From: Sinorhizobium sp. RAC02
Lineage (GTDB): Bacteria > Pseudomonadota > Alphaproteobacteria > Rhizobiales > Rhizobiaceae
NCBI RefSeq assembly: GCF_001713395.1
Contig: NZ_CP016450.1
Coordinates: 62,001 to 126,000 of the forward strand
DNA: 64,000 nucleotides
Direction of reading: 5' to 3'
Position numbers and translations under genes: made by a program. Position 1 is the stretch's first letter; each line of letters begins with the position of its first letter. Shown here in pieces: positions 16,453-24,147 of this stretch. Under the pieces are notes generated by a model that had not been told where the DNA came from, ran no database searches, and saw only the letters and a program-made list of their open reading frames with translations.

Positions 16453-17292
16453 TCAACCGGCGGCAACGATCTGGCGCTGCACGCCGAGACCGGCAATGGA
16501 GACTTCCATGCGATCGCCCGGCTTCAGGTAACGCGGCGGCTTCATGCCCATGCCGACGCCGGGCGGCGTGCCTGTCGTGATGACGTCGCCGGGTTCGAGA
16601 ATCATGAACTGAGAAATATAGTGCACGAGGAACGGCACGTTGAAGACCATGGTGCTCGTTGAGCCGTTCTGCACCTGCTCGCCGTTGACGCTGAGCTTCA
16701 TGGCGAGATCGCCTGTGTCCACCTCGTCCGTCGTCACAAGCCAGGGGCCGATCGGCCCGAAGGTCGGGCAGCCCTTGCCCTTGGTCCACTGACCGCCGCG
16801 CTCGATCTGGTAGGCGCGCTCGGAAACATCGTTGCACACGCAATAGCCGGCGACGTAGTTCAGCGCATCGGCTTCCGAGACGTAGGAGGCGCGCTCGCCG
16901 ATGACGACGGCGAGTTCCACTTCCCAGTCGGTCTTCTCCGAGCCGCGCGGAATGAGGATCGTGTCGTCCGGGCCGACGATGCAGGAGGGTGCCTTGTTGA
17001 AGAGCACCGGCTCGCTCGGCACGGCCATGCCGCTTTCGGCCGCGTGGTCGGCATAGTTGAGGCCGACGGCGATGAAATTGCCGACGCGGCCGACGCAGGC
17101 GCCGAAGCGGCTGTCTTCCGGCGCAAGGGGCAGGCTCTTGGGGTCGATCGCGGCAAGGCGCTTGAGGCCTTCCCGACCAAGCACGTCGCCGGCAATATCC
17201 GGTACGACGCCGGACAGGTCGCGAATCTTGCCGTCCGCGTCGATGATCCCGGGCTTTTCCGCGCCCGCCGCGCCAAAGCGCACCAGCTTCAT
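16453..17292 (-). CDS. Fumarylacetoacetate hydrolase (FAH) family protein
   Basis: 279 aa. An N-terminal cap (MKLVRFGAAGAEKPGIID) and the catalytic FAH domain with VGLNYADHAAE, the metal-ligand region DWEVELAVVIG and CNDVSER, and the C-terminal ITTGTPPGVGMGMKPPRYLK segment. Such enzymes hydrolyse or decarboxylate 2,4-diketo acids; close relatives are annotated as 2,4-diketo-3-deoxy-L-fuconate hydrolase or (loosely) ureidoglycolate lyase, so the substrate is open. Start ATG 17292 follows TGGAGGTT. It is divergent from a GntR regulator that probably controls it. Confidence 0.9.
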   Translation of the reverse strand: MKLVRFGAAGAEKPGIIDADGKIRDLSGVVPDIAGDVLGREGLKRLAAIDPKSLPLAPEDSRFGACVGRVGNFIAVGLNYADHAAESGMAVPSEPVLFNKAPSCIVGPDDTILIPRGSEKTDWEVELAVVIGERASYVSEADALNYVAGYCVCNDVSERAYQIERGGQWTKGKGCPTFGPIGPWLVTTDEVDTGDLAMKLSVNGEQVQNGSTSTMVFNVPFLVHYISQFMILEPGDVITTGTPPGVGMGMKPPRYLKPGDRMEVSIAGLGVQRQIVAAG

Positions 17293-17406
17293 GTGAACCT
17301 CCATTGAATGCCAGTTATGATTTCGGTTGCGCGCACCTTCCATCTGGTTTTACATCAAGTCAATGACTTTCGAAAATCTTCTGATTTTATAAATTCGGTG
17401 TGACGC

Positions 17407-18081
17407 ATGGAACAGAAGAAGGGAAGTGGACGCACCCTTGCGGCGGAAGCCTATGCGGCAATCCGCCAGTCCATCCGCACCGGCGCGTTCAAGCCGGGCG
17501 ACCGGCTGCGCTTTGCCGATCTCCAGGCGCTGTGCGGCATGAGTGTGACGCCGGTGCGCGAAGCGCTGGCGCGGCTGACGGCGGAAGGTTTTACCGTGCT
17601 GGACGATCACCGCGGATACAGCGTCGCGGGCCTGTCGCTGGAGGAACTGCGCGACGTCACGGCGACACGCCAGCTCTGCGAGGGCGAGGCGCTGCGGCTA
17701 TCGGTGCTGAGGGGAGATGCAGACTGGGAGGGCAGGGTGATTGCCGCCCACCATCTGATGGCGCGCATACCACAGGCGCGCGAGGACATTCCGTCAGCGA
17801 TGCGGGAGGATTGGGAGGCGCGCCATACCACCTTCCATGCCGCCCTCATTTCGGCCTGCGGCTCGCCGACACTTCTGGAGATCTGTGGAAAGCTGTTTTC
17901 CCGTGCGGATCGCTATCGGCGCCTGTCCGTCAGCCTCGAGGGTGCGGCGCGGGATGCGACGGGAGAGCATCGCCGGCTGATGGACCGCGCGCTGGCGCGC
18001 GATGCAGACGGAGCGGCCGAGGCGCTCCGCGAGCACTACGGCCGGACGGCCGCAGCGCTCGAGGGCTTTTTCAAAGCGTGA
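17407..18081 (+). CDS. GntR-family regulator, FCD subfamily
   Basis: 224 aa: winged helix at about residues 8-75 (IRTGAFKPGDRLRFADLQALCGMSVTPVREALARL) and an all-helical FCD ligand domain at about 85-215. FadR/FCD-type GntR proteins typically repress an adjacent catabolic gene and are released by a sugar-acid or organic-acid ligand. The gene is divergent from the FAH-family hydrolase across a 114-nt AT-rich gap, the usual arrangement for a local regulator. It converges with the efflux lipoprotein gene, 3 nt apart. Confidence 0.9.
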   Translation: MEQKKGSGRTLAAEAYAAIRQSIRTGAFKPGDRLRFADLQALCGMSVTPVREALARLTAEGFTVLDDHRGYSVAGLSLEELRDVTATRQLCEGEALRLSVLRGDADWEGRVIAAHHLMARIPQAREDIPSAMREDWEARHTTFHAALISACGSPTLLEICGKLFSRADRYRRLSVSLEGAARDATGEHRRLMDRALARDADGAAEALREHYGRTAAALEGFFKA

Positions 18082-18084
18082 CGC

Positions 18085-19515
18085 TTACTTGCTGACGACG
18101 ACCGTCGAGGCGCCGATCTCGGCACCGCCGCCGATCGCTACGTTGAGCGAGACATAGTCGCGCGCCAGCTGGCGGATGGCCGTGGCGAGCGCCAAGCGGG
18201 ATTCGGCGACGTTGCGTTCAGCATCGAGCACGTCGAGGATGGTGCTGGCGCCGCCGCGATAGCTTTCGCGGGCGAGGACCAGGGTCTGGTCGAAGGTTTC
18301 GACGACCTTACGCTGGGCGGCGACCGTCTGGTAATCGCGGATCAGCGCGGTCTGGGCGTTTTCCACTTCCTCGACGGCGTTGAGCACTGTCGACTTCCAG
18401 GTCAGATACTGCTGCTCGGCGTCCGAACGGGCGACCTTGACCTGCGCCTTGAGCGCGCCGCCGTTGAAGATCGGCAGGGAGAGCGTCGGGCCAAACGACC
18501 AGCTCGTCAGGTTGCCCACCCTAGTGTTGAAGTTGCGCGCCGCCCCGATCGAGCCACCGAGTTCGATGCTCGGATAGAGATCGGCTTCCGCGACGCCGAT
18601 CTGCGCCGTTGCGGCCTGCAGGCGACGTTCGGCCGCGCGGATGTCCGGACGGTTGCGAATGAGGTCGGCCGGAATGCCGGTGCGCGTGGAATAACGCGGC
18701 ATTGGCTGGGAAGAACCCTTGATCAGGCTGGAGGTGATCGTCGCTGCCGGCACGCCGAGCAAGGTCGCAATGTGGTTTGCCGACTGGTGGAAGCCAGTTT
18801 CGAGTGCCGGCAGGTTGGCGAGCGTCTGATTGACGAGACCTTCGGCCTGCAGCACGTCGAGGCTGGAGGCGGCACCCGCTTCCTTGATTTCGTTGGTGAG
18901 CTTTAGCGTCTCACGGCGCGAGACCAGGTTCTTGCGGTTGAGCGCGAGCGCTTCCTGGAAGTAGCGCGCGCTGACATAGCTCGACACGAGGTCGGACAGA
19001 TAGGCGAGGCGTGCGACGCCGACGTCATCGTAAGCTGCGTCGAGCGAGGCGTTCGCCACTTCTCTCTGCCGGCGGTACTGGCCGAAGAAGTCGATCAGCC
19101 AGGAGGCGCTCAAGCCGGCGTTCAGAGATTTCGATTCGGAATGGCTCGCGCCGGTGGTGCTCGTCCGGCGCAGATAGTTGCCGTCCTGGCCGCTGACATT
19201 ACCTTCTGCGGACAAGCCGACATTCGGCAGGGCGCCTGCGCCAGCGATGATGACGTTCGCTTCGGCTGCTGTGATGCGCTCCAGCGCCTGCTGGACGGTC
19301 AGGTTTTCAGCCATGCCCTGATGCACGAGCCCGTTGAGGCGCTTGTCGCGGAAGGACTCCCACCACGGATTGAGCGCGACGCTTTCGCTGCTCGTGGCCT
19401 TGCTTTCGGAAAACTTGGCCGGCAACGCGGTGTCGGGCTTCTGGTAATCGGGTCCGACGACGCAGCCGGACAAGAGAAGCATGGTGAGCGGAAAAAGCGT
19501 CCTGGAAAAATTCAT
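18085..19515 (-). CDS. NodT-family RND outer membrane efflux lipoprotein
   Basis: 476 aa, TolC-like. The signal peptide ends in a lipobox LLSGC (Cys18), so the protein is an outer membrane lipoprotein. The two repeated OEP domains are visible: VQQALERITAAEANVIIAGAGALP in the first, and PDIRAAERRLQAATAQIGVAEADLYPSIELGGSIG in the second. NodT/OprM-type proteins form the exit duct for RND pumps. No pump gene is adjacent; the dual-adaptor RND operon about 7.5 kb downstream lacks its own outer membrane gene and could use this one. Confidence 0.92.
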   Translation of the reverse strand: MNFSRTLFPLTMLLLSGCVVGPDYQKPDTALPAKFSESKATSSESVALNPWWESFRDKRLNGLVHQGMAENLTVQQALERITAAEANVIIAGAGALPNVGLSAEGNVSGQDGNYLRRTSTTGASHSESKSLNAGLSASWLIDFFGQYRRQREVANASLDAAYDDVGVARLAYLSDLVSSYVSARYFQEALALNRKNLVSRRETLKLTNEIKEAGAASSLDVLQAEGLVNQTLANLPALETGFHQSANHIATLLGVPAATITSSLIKGSSQPMPRYSTRTGIPADLIRNRPDIRAAERRLQAATAQIGVAEADLYPSIELGGSIGAARNFNTRVGNLTSWSFGPTLSLPIFNGGALKAQVKVARSDAEQQYLTWKSTVLNAVEEVENAQTALIRDYQTVAAQRKVVETFDQTLVLARESYRGGASTILDVLDAERNVAESRLALATAIRQLARDYVSLNVAIGGGAEIGASTVVVSK

Positions 19516-19817
19516 GGGTCTACCCTGCCGGCCATCATGGCATACTTAACGGAACAAATGTGCGATTCACTCTTTATTCATGTTTGGGCGGAAGATCGAG
19601 CCCCCACCCAAGAAAGAATGGTCCCACAGCGTTTTTTCCCCGCTTACCTGGGAGGGTGTGTCCGTCGTGCAACTGGGGCATTTGCCCGAATGTCGCATTT
19701 TCGCTCGATCGGCGAAAGTCCCCCTTCGAAAACACCCCGCAAGGTTGCGTCACGGCATTTCCTCGGATTGCCCGTCTTTGCGACATATTTTTCTGAAAAA
19801 TGCTGCATGAGCGAACA

Positions 19818-19877
19818 GAATTTTGTGATTCGAATTGTCACACAAATTCGGCAGCAATTTTTTCCAAAATTCTGCCG
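19818..19877 (+). promoter_or_regulatory. Two stacked inverted repeats directly upstream of a promoter
   Basis: First repeat: GAATTTTGTGA (19818-19828) against TCACACAAATTC (19838-19849), nearly complementary, spacer 9 nt. Second: CGGCAGCAATTTT (19849-19861) against AAAATTCTGCCG (19866-19877), 12 bp with one bulge and a 4-nt loop. They abut, and the second ends 6 nt before the -35 box at 19884. The wider stretch 19516-19883 is AT-richer than its surroundings and shows no convincing gene. They may be operators or an upstream terminator. Confidence 0.5.
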
Positions 19878-19883
19878 ATTCCA

Positions 19884-19912
19884 TTGACAAGGAAAGGAGG
19901 CTCGCTTATGTG
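19884..19912 (+). promoter_or_regulatory. Near-consensus sigma-70 promoter
   Basis: TTGACA at 19884-19889, an exact 17-nt spacer, and TATGTG at 19907-19912. Transcription should start near 19919 and run about 250 nt before the next well-supported gene at 20169. Confidence 0.65.
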
Positions 19913-19959
19913 TTGGAGCCTCGCATGAGGACCGCATGCGTTTTAACCCCGGTCCCCCT

Positions 19960-20158
19960 GACGCATCCATTTTAGAGCGTCGGCGCCAACAAGAGGGAGT
20001 GCCCATGTACGACATTAACTGCATCGCCTCCGTGTGTGTGGCGTACTCCTGTCGTGAAACGATTACAGGGAAAGCGCATACGGCACTCCGCCGAATGTAA
20101 CCGCACTTCCCTCTTCGAATTAAGCGCAAGATTGAATTGGCTGCACCTTCGGTGCGGC
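19960..20158 (+). promoter_or_regulatory. Long structured 5' leader (candidate RNA element)
   Basis: Several stems can be drawn in the 250-nt leader: GACGC/GCGTC (19960-19981); a long-range stem AAGAGGGAGTGC (19991-20002) with GCACTTCCCTCTT (about 20104-20116), 12 bp with one bulge; CCTGT/ACAGG inside it; and GGCTGCACC/GGTGCGGC with a short loop (about 20139-20158) just before the ribosome binding site of the 72-aa gene. I do not recognise it as a named riboswitch or sRNA family. Confidence 0.45.
20005..20100 (+). CDS. Possible 31-aa leader peptide inside the structured leader
   Basis: ATG 20005 to TAA 20098-20100, behind GAGGGAG. It would encode a cysteine-containing peptide (MYDINCIASVCVAYSC...). 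The frame lies exactly inside the long-range stem whose 5' arm also covers its ribosome binding site, an arrangement that would suit translation-dependent control. Coding bias is indecisive, so this remains a candidate. Confidence 0.25.
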   Translation: MYDINCIASVCVAYSCRETITGKAHTALRRM

Positions 20159-20168
20159 AGGAGTTGTT

Positions 20169-20387
20169 ATGCAAAAGCAAGTTATCGAAATCGGTGGTGA
20201 AGCCGTCGGCGTTGTCGTTCCTGATGAGGATCGGCTGAAGTTCGTAGCCGTTAAATATTCCGTGTGGGACTTGGATTCGCAGCGTTTCTCGTCGGCAGAC
20301 GAAGTGCGTATGGCAATCCGTCGCCTCCTGAATGACCCGGCTGCCGCCACACGGGCGCTGCCCCCGGCCCATAGCGCGGCCGCCTGA
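20169..20387 (+). CDS. 72-aa protein of unknown function
   Basis: ATG 20169 with AGGAG 6 nt upstream. The product (MQKQVIEIGGEAVGVVVPDE...) looks like a small soluble alpha+beta protein: two short beta segments, a YSVWDLD strand, then an acidic-basic helix (SADEVRMAIRRLLND) and an alanine/proline-rich tail. No signal peptide, membrane segment or known catalytic motif. It has its own promoter, an exceptionally long folded leader and its own terminator, so it is a stand-alone, probably strongly regulated gene. Confidence 0.7.
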   Translation: MQKQVIEIGGEAVGVVVPDEDRLKFVAVKYSVWDLDSQRFSSADEVRMAIRRLLNDPAAATRALPPAHSAAA

Positions 20388-20427
20388 ACCGAAATTCTGA
20401 CGATCCGGCATTTCCAGGCCGGATATC

Positions 20428-20457
20428 GACCGGCCCCGCCAATCAACGGGGCCGGTC
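20428..20457 (+). terminator. Intrinsic terminator of the 72-aa gene
   Basis: A perfect 11-bp stem GACCGGCCCCG (20428-20438) / CGGGGCCGGTC (20447-20457) with an 8-nt loop, followed by ATGTTTTG. A smaller stem ATCCGGC/GCCGGAT (20403-20424) lies just before it. Confidence 0.75.
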
Positions 20458-20543
20458 ATGTTTTGTGGACAGTGCATTCACCGGGCGCCGGCTGGCGCGG
20501 ACTGTGAAATCCTGATTGTTTACCGCCTGAAAGGAGGTGCCCC

Positions 20544-22100
20544 ATGACCAGCGGCATCCATCACATCACGGCGATCACCCGGAAAATCCAGGCGAATGTC
20601 GATTTCTACGTCGGCTTTCTCGGCCTGCGCCTCGTCAAGCGAACGGCGGGCTACGAAGACGCCGATCAGCTCCACCTCCTGTATGGCGATGCGGCGGCAA
20701 ACCCCGGCTCGCTGATCACCTTCCTTGCCTGGGAGGACGGATCGCCTGGCCGTGTCGGGCTCGGCCAGCCGGCGGAGATCGCCCTCGCCATCAAACCGGA
20801 GGCGATCGGCTTCTGGCTGACGCGGGCGCTGACGCACAACATTACGCTCACCGGCCCGGCGCAGGAGTTTGGTGAACCAGTGCTGCGTCTGAAGGATCCG
20901 GACGGCATCATCGTCAAGCTCGTCGGCGAGGCGGACGTGGAAGGGCCGGCCCCGCATGTCACGAAGGACATCGCGGTGGCGGATGCCATCCAGCGTATTC
21001 GCGGCGCGATGATTTTCTCCGAAAAGCCGGTGGAGACTGCGGCCTTCATCACCGGGCATTTCGGCTACCGCACAGCCGCCGAGGCGAACGGCGTCACTAG
21101 GCTCGCCGGCGATACGGGCGATGTGCTCGACATCCGCAATGCCAGCGGCTTCTGGACATCGGCGCCCGGCACCGGGACGATCGACCATATCGCGTTGCGC
21201 GCGCCGGACCGGACTGCTGTCGAGGCCATGGCCAAGCGGCTTGCCGATGAGGATGCGGGTGATACGAACATGCACGACCGCACCTATTTCTACTCGCTCT
21301 ATGTGCGTGAGCCGGGTGGGGCGCTCATTGAATACGCGACGGATGCACCCGGCATGACGGTGGATGAGCCGCTGGAAAGCCTCGGTGGCAAACTGTTCGT
21401 GCCACGGCATTTCCGGACCGATCCAGAGGATGTCCGTGCCCGGCTTCCGCAGTTCGCTCTCCCGGGCGAGGAGCGCATCACGGAGCGCGACCTGCCCTTC
21501 ATCCACCGCGTGTACCGTCCGGAAAGCCCGGATGGTACGGCCGTGGTGCTGTTGCACGGTACCGGGGGCAACGAGACGAGCCTGCTGCCTTTCGGCGTGC
21601 GGTTGGCGCCGCATTCGGCCCTGCTCAGCCCGCGCGGGCGCAGCGTGGACGAAGGCTATCCGCGCTTCTTCCGTCGGTTGACGGCGACGACCTTTGACCA
21701 GAAGGATCTTGTCGGCGAGGCGGAAGCCTTTGCCGCCTTCCTGGAGGGCGCGAATGCGGCCTATGGGCTGGATCCGCAGAAGACGCTCTTCGTCGGATAT
21801 TCGAATGGTGCCAACATGATCGGCGCGGTCATGCAGCTTCATCCGGGCCTCATCCGCAATGCGGTGCTGCTGCGTGGCATGAACGTTCTGGAAAGTGCCC
21901 CTGAGGCTGATCTTTCCGGCACCAACGTGCTGATGCTGACGGGCAAGTCGGATCCTTACGGTTCCTATGCGTCGGCGCTCGAAACGCGCCTGGCTGCGGC
22001 GGGTGCATCCGTCGAAAACCGGTTGCTCGACGCTGGTCACGAACTCGCCGCTGCCGATCTGGATCTGGCAAAGGCCTATAGGGAGCGGATGATCGGCTGA
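20544..22100 (+). CDS. Ring-cleaving dioxygenase (MhqO-like) fused to alpha/beta hydrolase (MhqD-like)
   Basis: 518 aa. Residues 1 to about 305 are a double VOC (vicinal oxygen chelate) domain like the hydroquinone dioxygenases MhqO/LinE/PcpA: metal-binding His in GIHHITAIT and IDHIALRAP, Glu in LIEYATDAPG. Residues about 315-518 are an alpha/beta hydrolase of the carboxylesterase/phospholipase type: nucleophile Ser420 in GYSNG, Asp in TGKSDPYG, His in DAGHEL. In Bacillus these are separate genes (mhqO, mhqD) in a quinone-resistance operon. The ribosome binding site AAAGGAGGTG is excellent. No frameshift or internal stop is seen, so the fusion looks genuine. Confidence 0.88.
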   Translation: MTSGIHHITAITRKIQANVDFYVGFLGLRLVKRTAGYEDADQLHLLYGDAAANPGSLITFLAWEDGSPGRVGLGQPAEIALAIKPEAIGFWLTRALTHNITLTGPAQEFGEPVLRLKDPDGIIVKLVGEADVEGPAPHVTKDIAVADAIQRIRGAMIFSEKPVETAAFITGHFGYRTAAEANGVTRLAGDTGDVLDIRNASGFWTSAPGTGTIDHIALRAPDRTAVEAMAKRLADEDAGDTNMHDRTYFYSLYVREPGGALIEYATDAPGMTVDEPLESLGGKLFVPRHFRTDPEDVRARLPQFALPGEERITERDLPFIHRVYRPESPDGTAVVLLHGTGGNETSLLPFGVRLAPHSALLSPRGRSVDEGYPRFFRRLTATTFDQKDLVGEAEAFAAFLEGANAAYGLDPQKTLFVGYSNGANMIGAVMQLHPGLIRNAVLLRGMNVLESAPEADLSGTNVLMLTGKSDPYGSYASALETRLAAAGASVENRLLDAGHELAAADLDLAKAYRERMIG

Positions 22101-22121
22101 CGGGACCGCGCCGCAAGACAG

Positions 22122-22154
22122 AAAAGGGGCATGCCGGCTGGCATGCCCCTTTTT
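22122..22154. terminator. Bidirectional terminator between convergent genes
   Basis: A 13-bp stem AAAAGGGGCATGC (22122-22134) / GCATGCCCCTTTT (22141-22153), loop CGGCTG, with A-run and T-run on either side. It serves the dioxygenase-hydrolase gene and the converging FMN reductase gene. Confidence 0.88.
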
Positions 22155-22183
22155 GATTCGGTCGATCCATTGTGCGACCGGCC

Positions 22184-22741
22184 TTAACGCCCGTGCTCGG
22201 CAACGAAAGCCGAAAAGCCCGCAATAAAGGCCCGAAGTTTCTTCTCGGTTGCCTCGTCGACGATTTTTCCATCCTGAAAAACCGTTCCGGCGCGCGAGAC
22301 CATCAGCTTGGCGCCGAACCACGGCACGGTGCCGAGCGTGCGCATGACGGGCAGCCAGGCTTCCTGCGACAGGAGCGTGCCGAAATTGCCGGGCGAGGCG
22401 CCGGTGATCGCGAAGGGTTTGCCGGCGAAGACGCGGTCAATGTCGGATGAGGGGCGGCTCATCCAGTCGATGGCGTTCTTGAAGACGCCGGGAATGCCGT
22501 TGTTGTATTCCGGTGTGAAGAGAAGGACACCGTCCGCGTCCGCAACGCGGTCCTTGAGACGGGTGACGGCATCCGGGATGCCGCTTTCGGCCTCAGCGTC
22601 GCCGTCATAGAGCGGAATGCCATGGATCGAGCCCTCGACGATCTCGACGCCCTCCGGCGCCATGGCTAGGGCGGCGCGGAGCAGCGCCGTGTTGAAGGAG
22701 CCCTTGCGCAGGCTGCCCGAGATTGCCACCAGTTTCGTCAT
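22184..22741 (-). CDS. NADPH-dependent FMN reductase / quinone reductase family protein
   Basis: 185 aa flavodoxin-like protein of the NADPH-dependent FMN reductase (azoreductase/chromate reductase-like) family: phosphate-binding SGSLRKGSFNTALLRAA near the N-terminus and the TPEYNNGIPGVFKNAIDW flavin motif. Members reduce quinones by two electrons, avoiding radicals. Start ATG 22741 follows AGAGGAGAA. It lies between two VOC ring-cleaving dioxygenases, so a quinone to hydroquinone step feeding them is plausible. A terminator-like hairpin separates it from the upstream gene. Confidence 0.9.
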   Translation of the reverse strand: MTKLVAISGSLRKGSFNTALLRAALAMAPEGVEIVEGSIHGIPLYDGDAEAESGIPDAVTRLKDRVADADGVLLFTPEYNNGIPGVFKNAIDWMSRPSSDIDRVFAGKPFAITGASPGNFGTLLSQEAWLPVMRTLGTVPWFGAKLMVSRAGTVFQDGKIVDEATEKKLRAFIAGFSAFVAEHGR

Positions 22742-22770
22742 TTGGGTTCTCCTCTTTGCAGACGGCATAA

Positions 22771-22806
22771 AAAACCCCGGCGGACTGTTTGTCACGCCGG
22801 GGTTTT
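22771..22806 (-). terminator. Terminator or attenuator between dioxygenase and FMN reductase genes
   Basis: A 12-bp stem AAAACCCCGGCG (22771-22782) / CGCCGGGGTTTT (22795-22806) with a 12-nt loop. Read on the minus strand it ends in a T-run, so it can terminate transcription coming from the gene at 22814-23767. Part of the transcripts may read through into the reductase gene. Confidence 0.75.
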
Positions 22807-22813
22807 ATCTGGT

Positions 22814-23767
22814 TTAGACGAGCGGCTTCAGCCGCGCCTCGATTTGCGCACGGCGCGGTTCGAGGAAGGGCGGCAGCGACAGGCTTTCGCCGAGTGTTTC
22901 AAGCGGTTCGTCCACCGCAAAGCCGGGGCCGTCCGTGGCGATTTCGAATAGGATGCCGTTCGGCTCGCGGAAGTAGAGCGAGCGGAAGTAGAAACGCTCG
23001 ACCTCGCCGCTCGAGGGCAGGCGGAAGCCGCGCAGACGCTCTGTCCACGCATGCAGTGCCTCTTCATCCGGTGCACGGAAGGCGACGTGGTGCACGGCGC
23101 CGGCACCTTGGTGGGCGACCGGCAGATCCGGCTCGATGGCGACATGCAGTTCGGCGGCAGGGCCGCCGTCGCCCATCGAGAAGACATGCACGTCACCCGC
23201 CCCGTCCGGGTTCGGATAGGTCGAGGTCTCCGTCATGTTCATGATCTGGACAAGCACGGTCTGCGTGTTGCGGATGTCGGGCACGCTGAGCGTGATGGGG
23301 CCAAGGCCCTTGATCTGGTGTTCGGCCGGAACCGGACTTCTGTCCCACGGGTTGGCCGGCGCACCGGCGTTGTCGACGACAAGGCGGAAGCGCTGGCCTT
23401 CGCCGTCTTCGAAATCGAGTGAAGCGCGGCCGCCGACATCATGGATCTCACCGGCCTTGACTTTCAACTCGGCAAAGCGGGCCTTCCACCATTCGAGCGT
23501 GGCAAGGGTTGCGACGCGCAAGCCCGTGCGCGAGACGCTGTGGGTGCCGCGCCGTTCGTGGCCGACCGGCCAATCGAAGAAGGTGAGATCCGTGCCGGGA
23601 GATGCGAGTCCATCGGCGTAGAACAGATGGTAGGCGCTCGTATCGTCCTGGTTGACGGTTTTCTTGACGAGGCGCAGGCCGAGCACCTGCGTGTAGAAAC
23701 GCAGGTTTTCCGCCGCATTCGCGGTGATCGCGGTCAGATGGTGGATGCCTGTCAGCTGTAGGGTCAT
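22814..23767 (-). CDS. Ring-cleaving dioxygenase, MhqO/LinE-like VOC protein
   Basis: 317 aa, two VOC modules. The iron-site His is in TGIHHLTAIT at the N-terminus, a second in VHHVAFRAP and the Glu in ILFEIATDGPG. Related proteins cleave (methyl)hydroquinones or catechols. Start ATG 23767 has GAGGAG upstream; the longer open frame to 23896 has no ribosome binding site. It is a paralogue of the N-terminal half of the fusion protein encoded at 20544, and with the FMN reductase gene makes up a quinone-detoxification neighbourhood. Confidence 0.9.
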   Translation of the reverse strand: MTLQLTGIHHLTAITANAAENLRFYTQVLGLRLVKKTVNQDDTSAYHLFYADGLASPGTDLTFFDWPVGHERRGTHSVSRTGLRVATLATLEWWKARFAELKVKAGEIHDVGGRASLDFEDGEGQRFRLVVDNAGAPANPWDRSPVPAEHQIKGLGPITLSVPDIRNTQTVLVQIMNMTETSTYPNPDGAGDVHVFSMGDGGPAAELHVAIEPDLPVAHQGAGAVHHVAFRAPDEEALHAWTERLRGFRLPSSGEVERFYFRSLYFREPNGILFEIATDGPGFAVDEPLETLGESLSLPPFLEPRRAQIEARLKPLV

Positions 23768-24147
23768 GATAAACTCCTCTCCGGATCTATCCGGGGCGTT
23801 CTGGTGCGTACCCCGCTGTCGGGGCCTTGCGTTGAAGCGAATATCGCCCCTCGCATGCGCTGCCGAAAGACCGGGTCGGGCGAACGGATTGTTCACTTTT
23901 GTTGAACGACCCTTTTGCCCTCAGAATGCCGGATCTTCTGGCACATAGCCGCCATTCTTCCTCCCGGCGTTCTCACCCATTCTGTTCCAATGTTAGCGCC
24001 TCCGAAACTTATCGTTTCATAAACCAACCCTCCGTACGCTGCCGGTTGCGAAATGACTTCGTCTCTGCTTCGCCGCGCCCGTCGGCATGTCCACCCTTCC
24101 GATGAACTGCCGGTCCGGAATTTCCGCCCCGCGCGAGGAGACGTTCG
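23768..24147. other. 380-nt divergent intergenic region
   Basis: It separates the minus-strand dioxygenase gene from the plus-strand chemoreceptor gene and must hold both promoters. I see no convincing small gene. The inverted repeat GAAAC-TTATC-GTTTC at 24004-24018 is the only clear palindrome and could be an operator. GCGAGGAGA just before 24148 is the ribosome binding site of the chemoreceptor. Confidence 0.4.

Noticed and set aside
19644..20477. 277-codon open frame on the minus strand across the leader region
   Set aside because: It would read through a terminator, the promoter at 19884 and the complement of the 72-aa gene, and shows no coding bias or domain.
20520..22322. 600-codon open frame on the minus strand
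   Set aside because: It runs antisense to the dioxygenase-hydrolase fusion and through a bidirectional terminator; the product is Arg/His-rich as expected of a GC-rich shadow frame.
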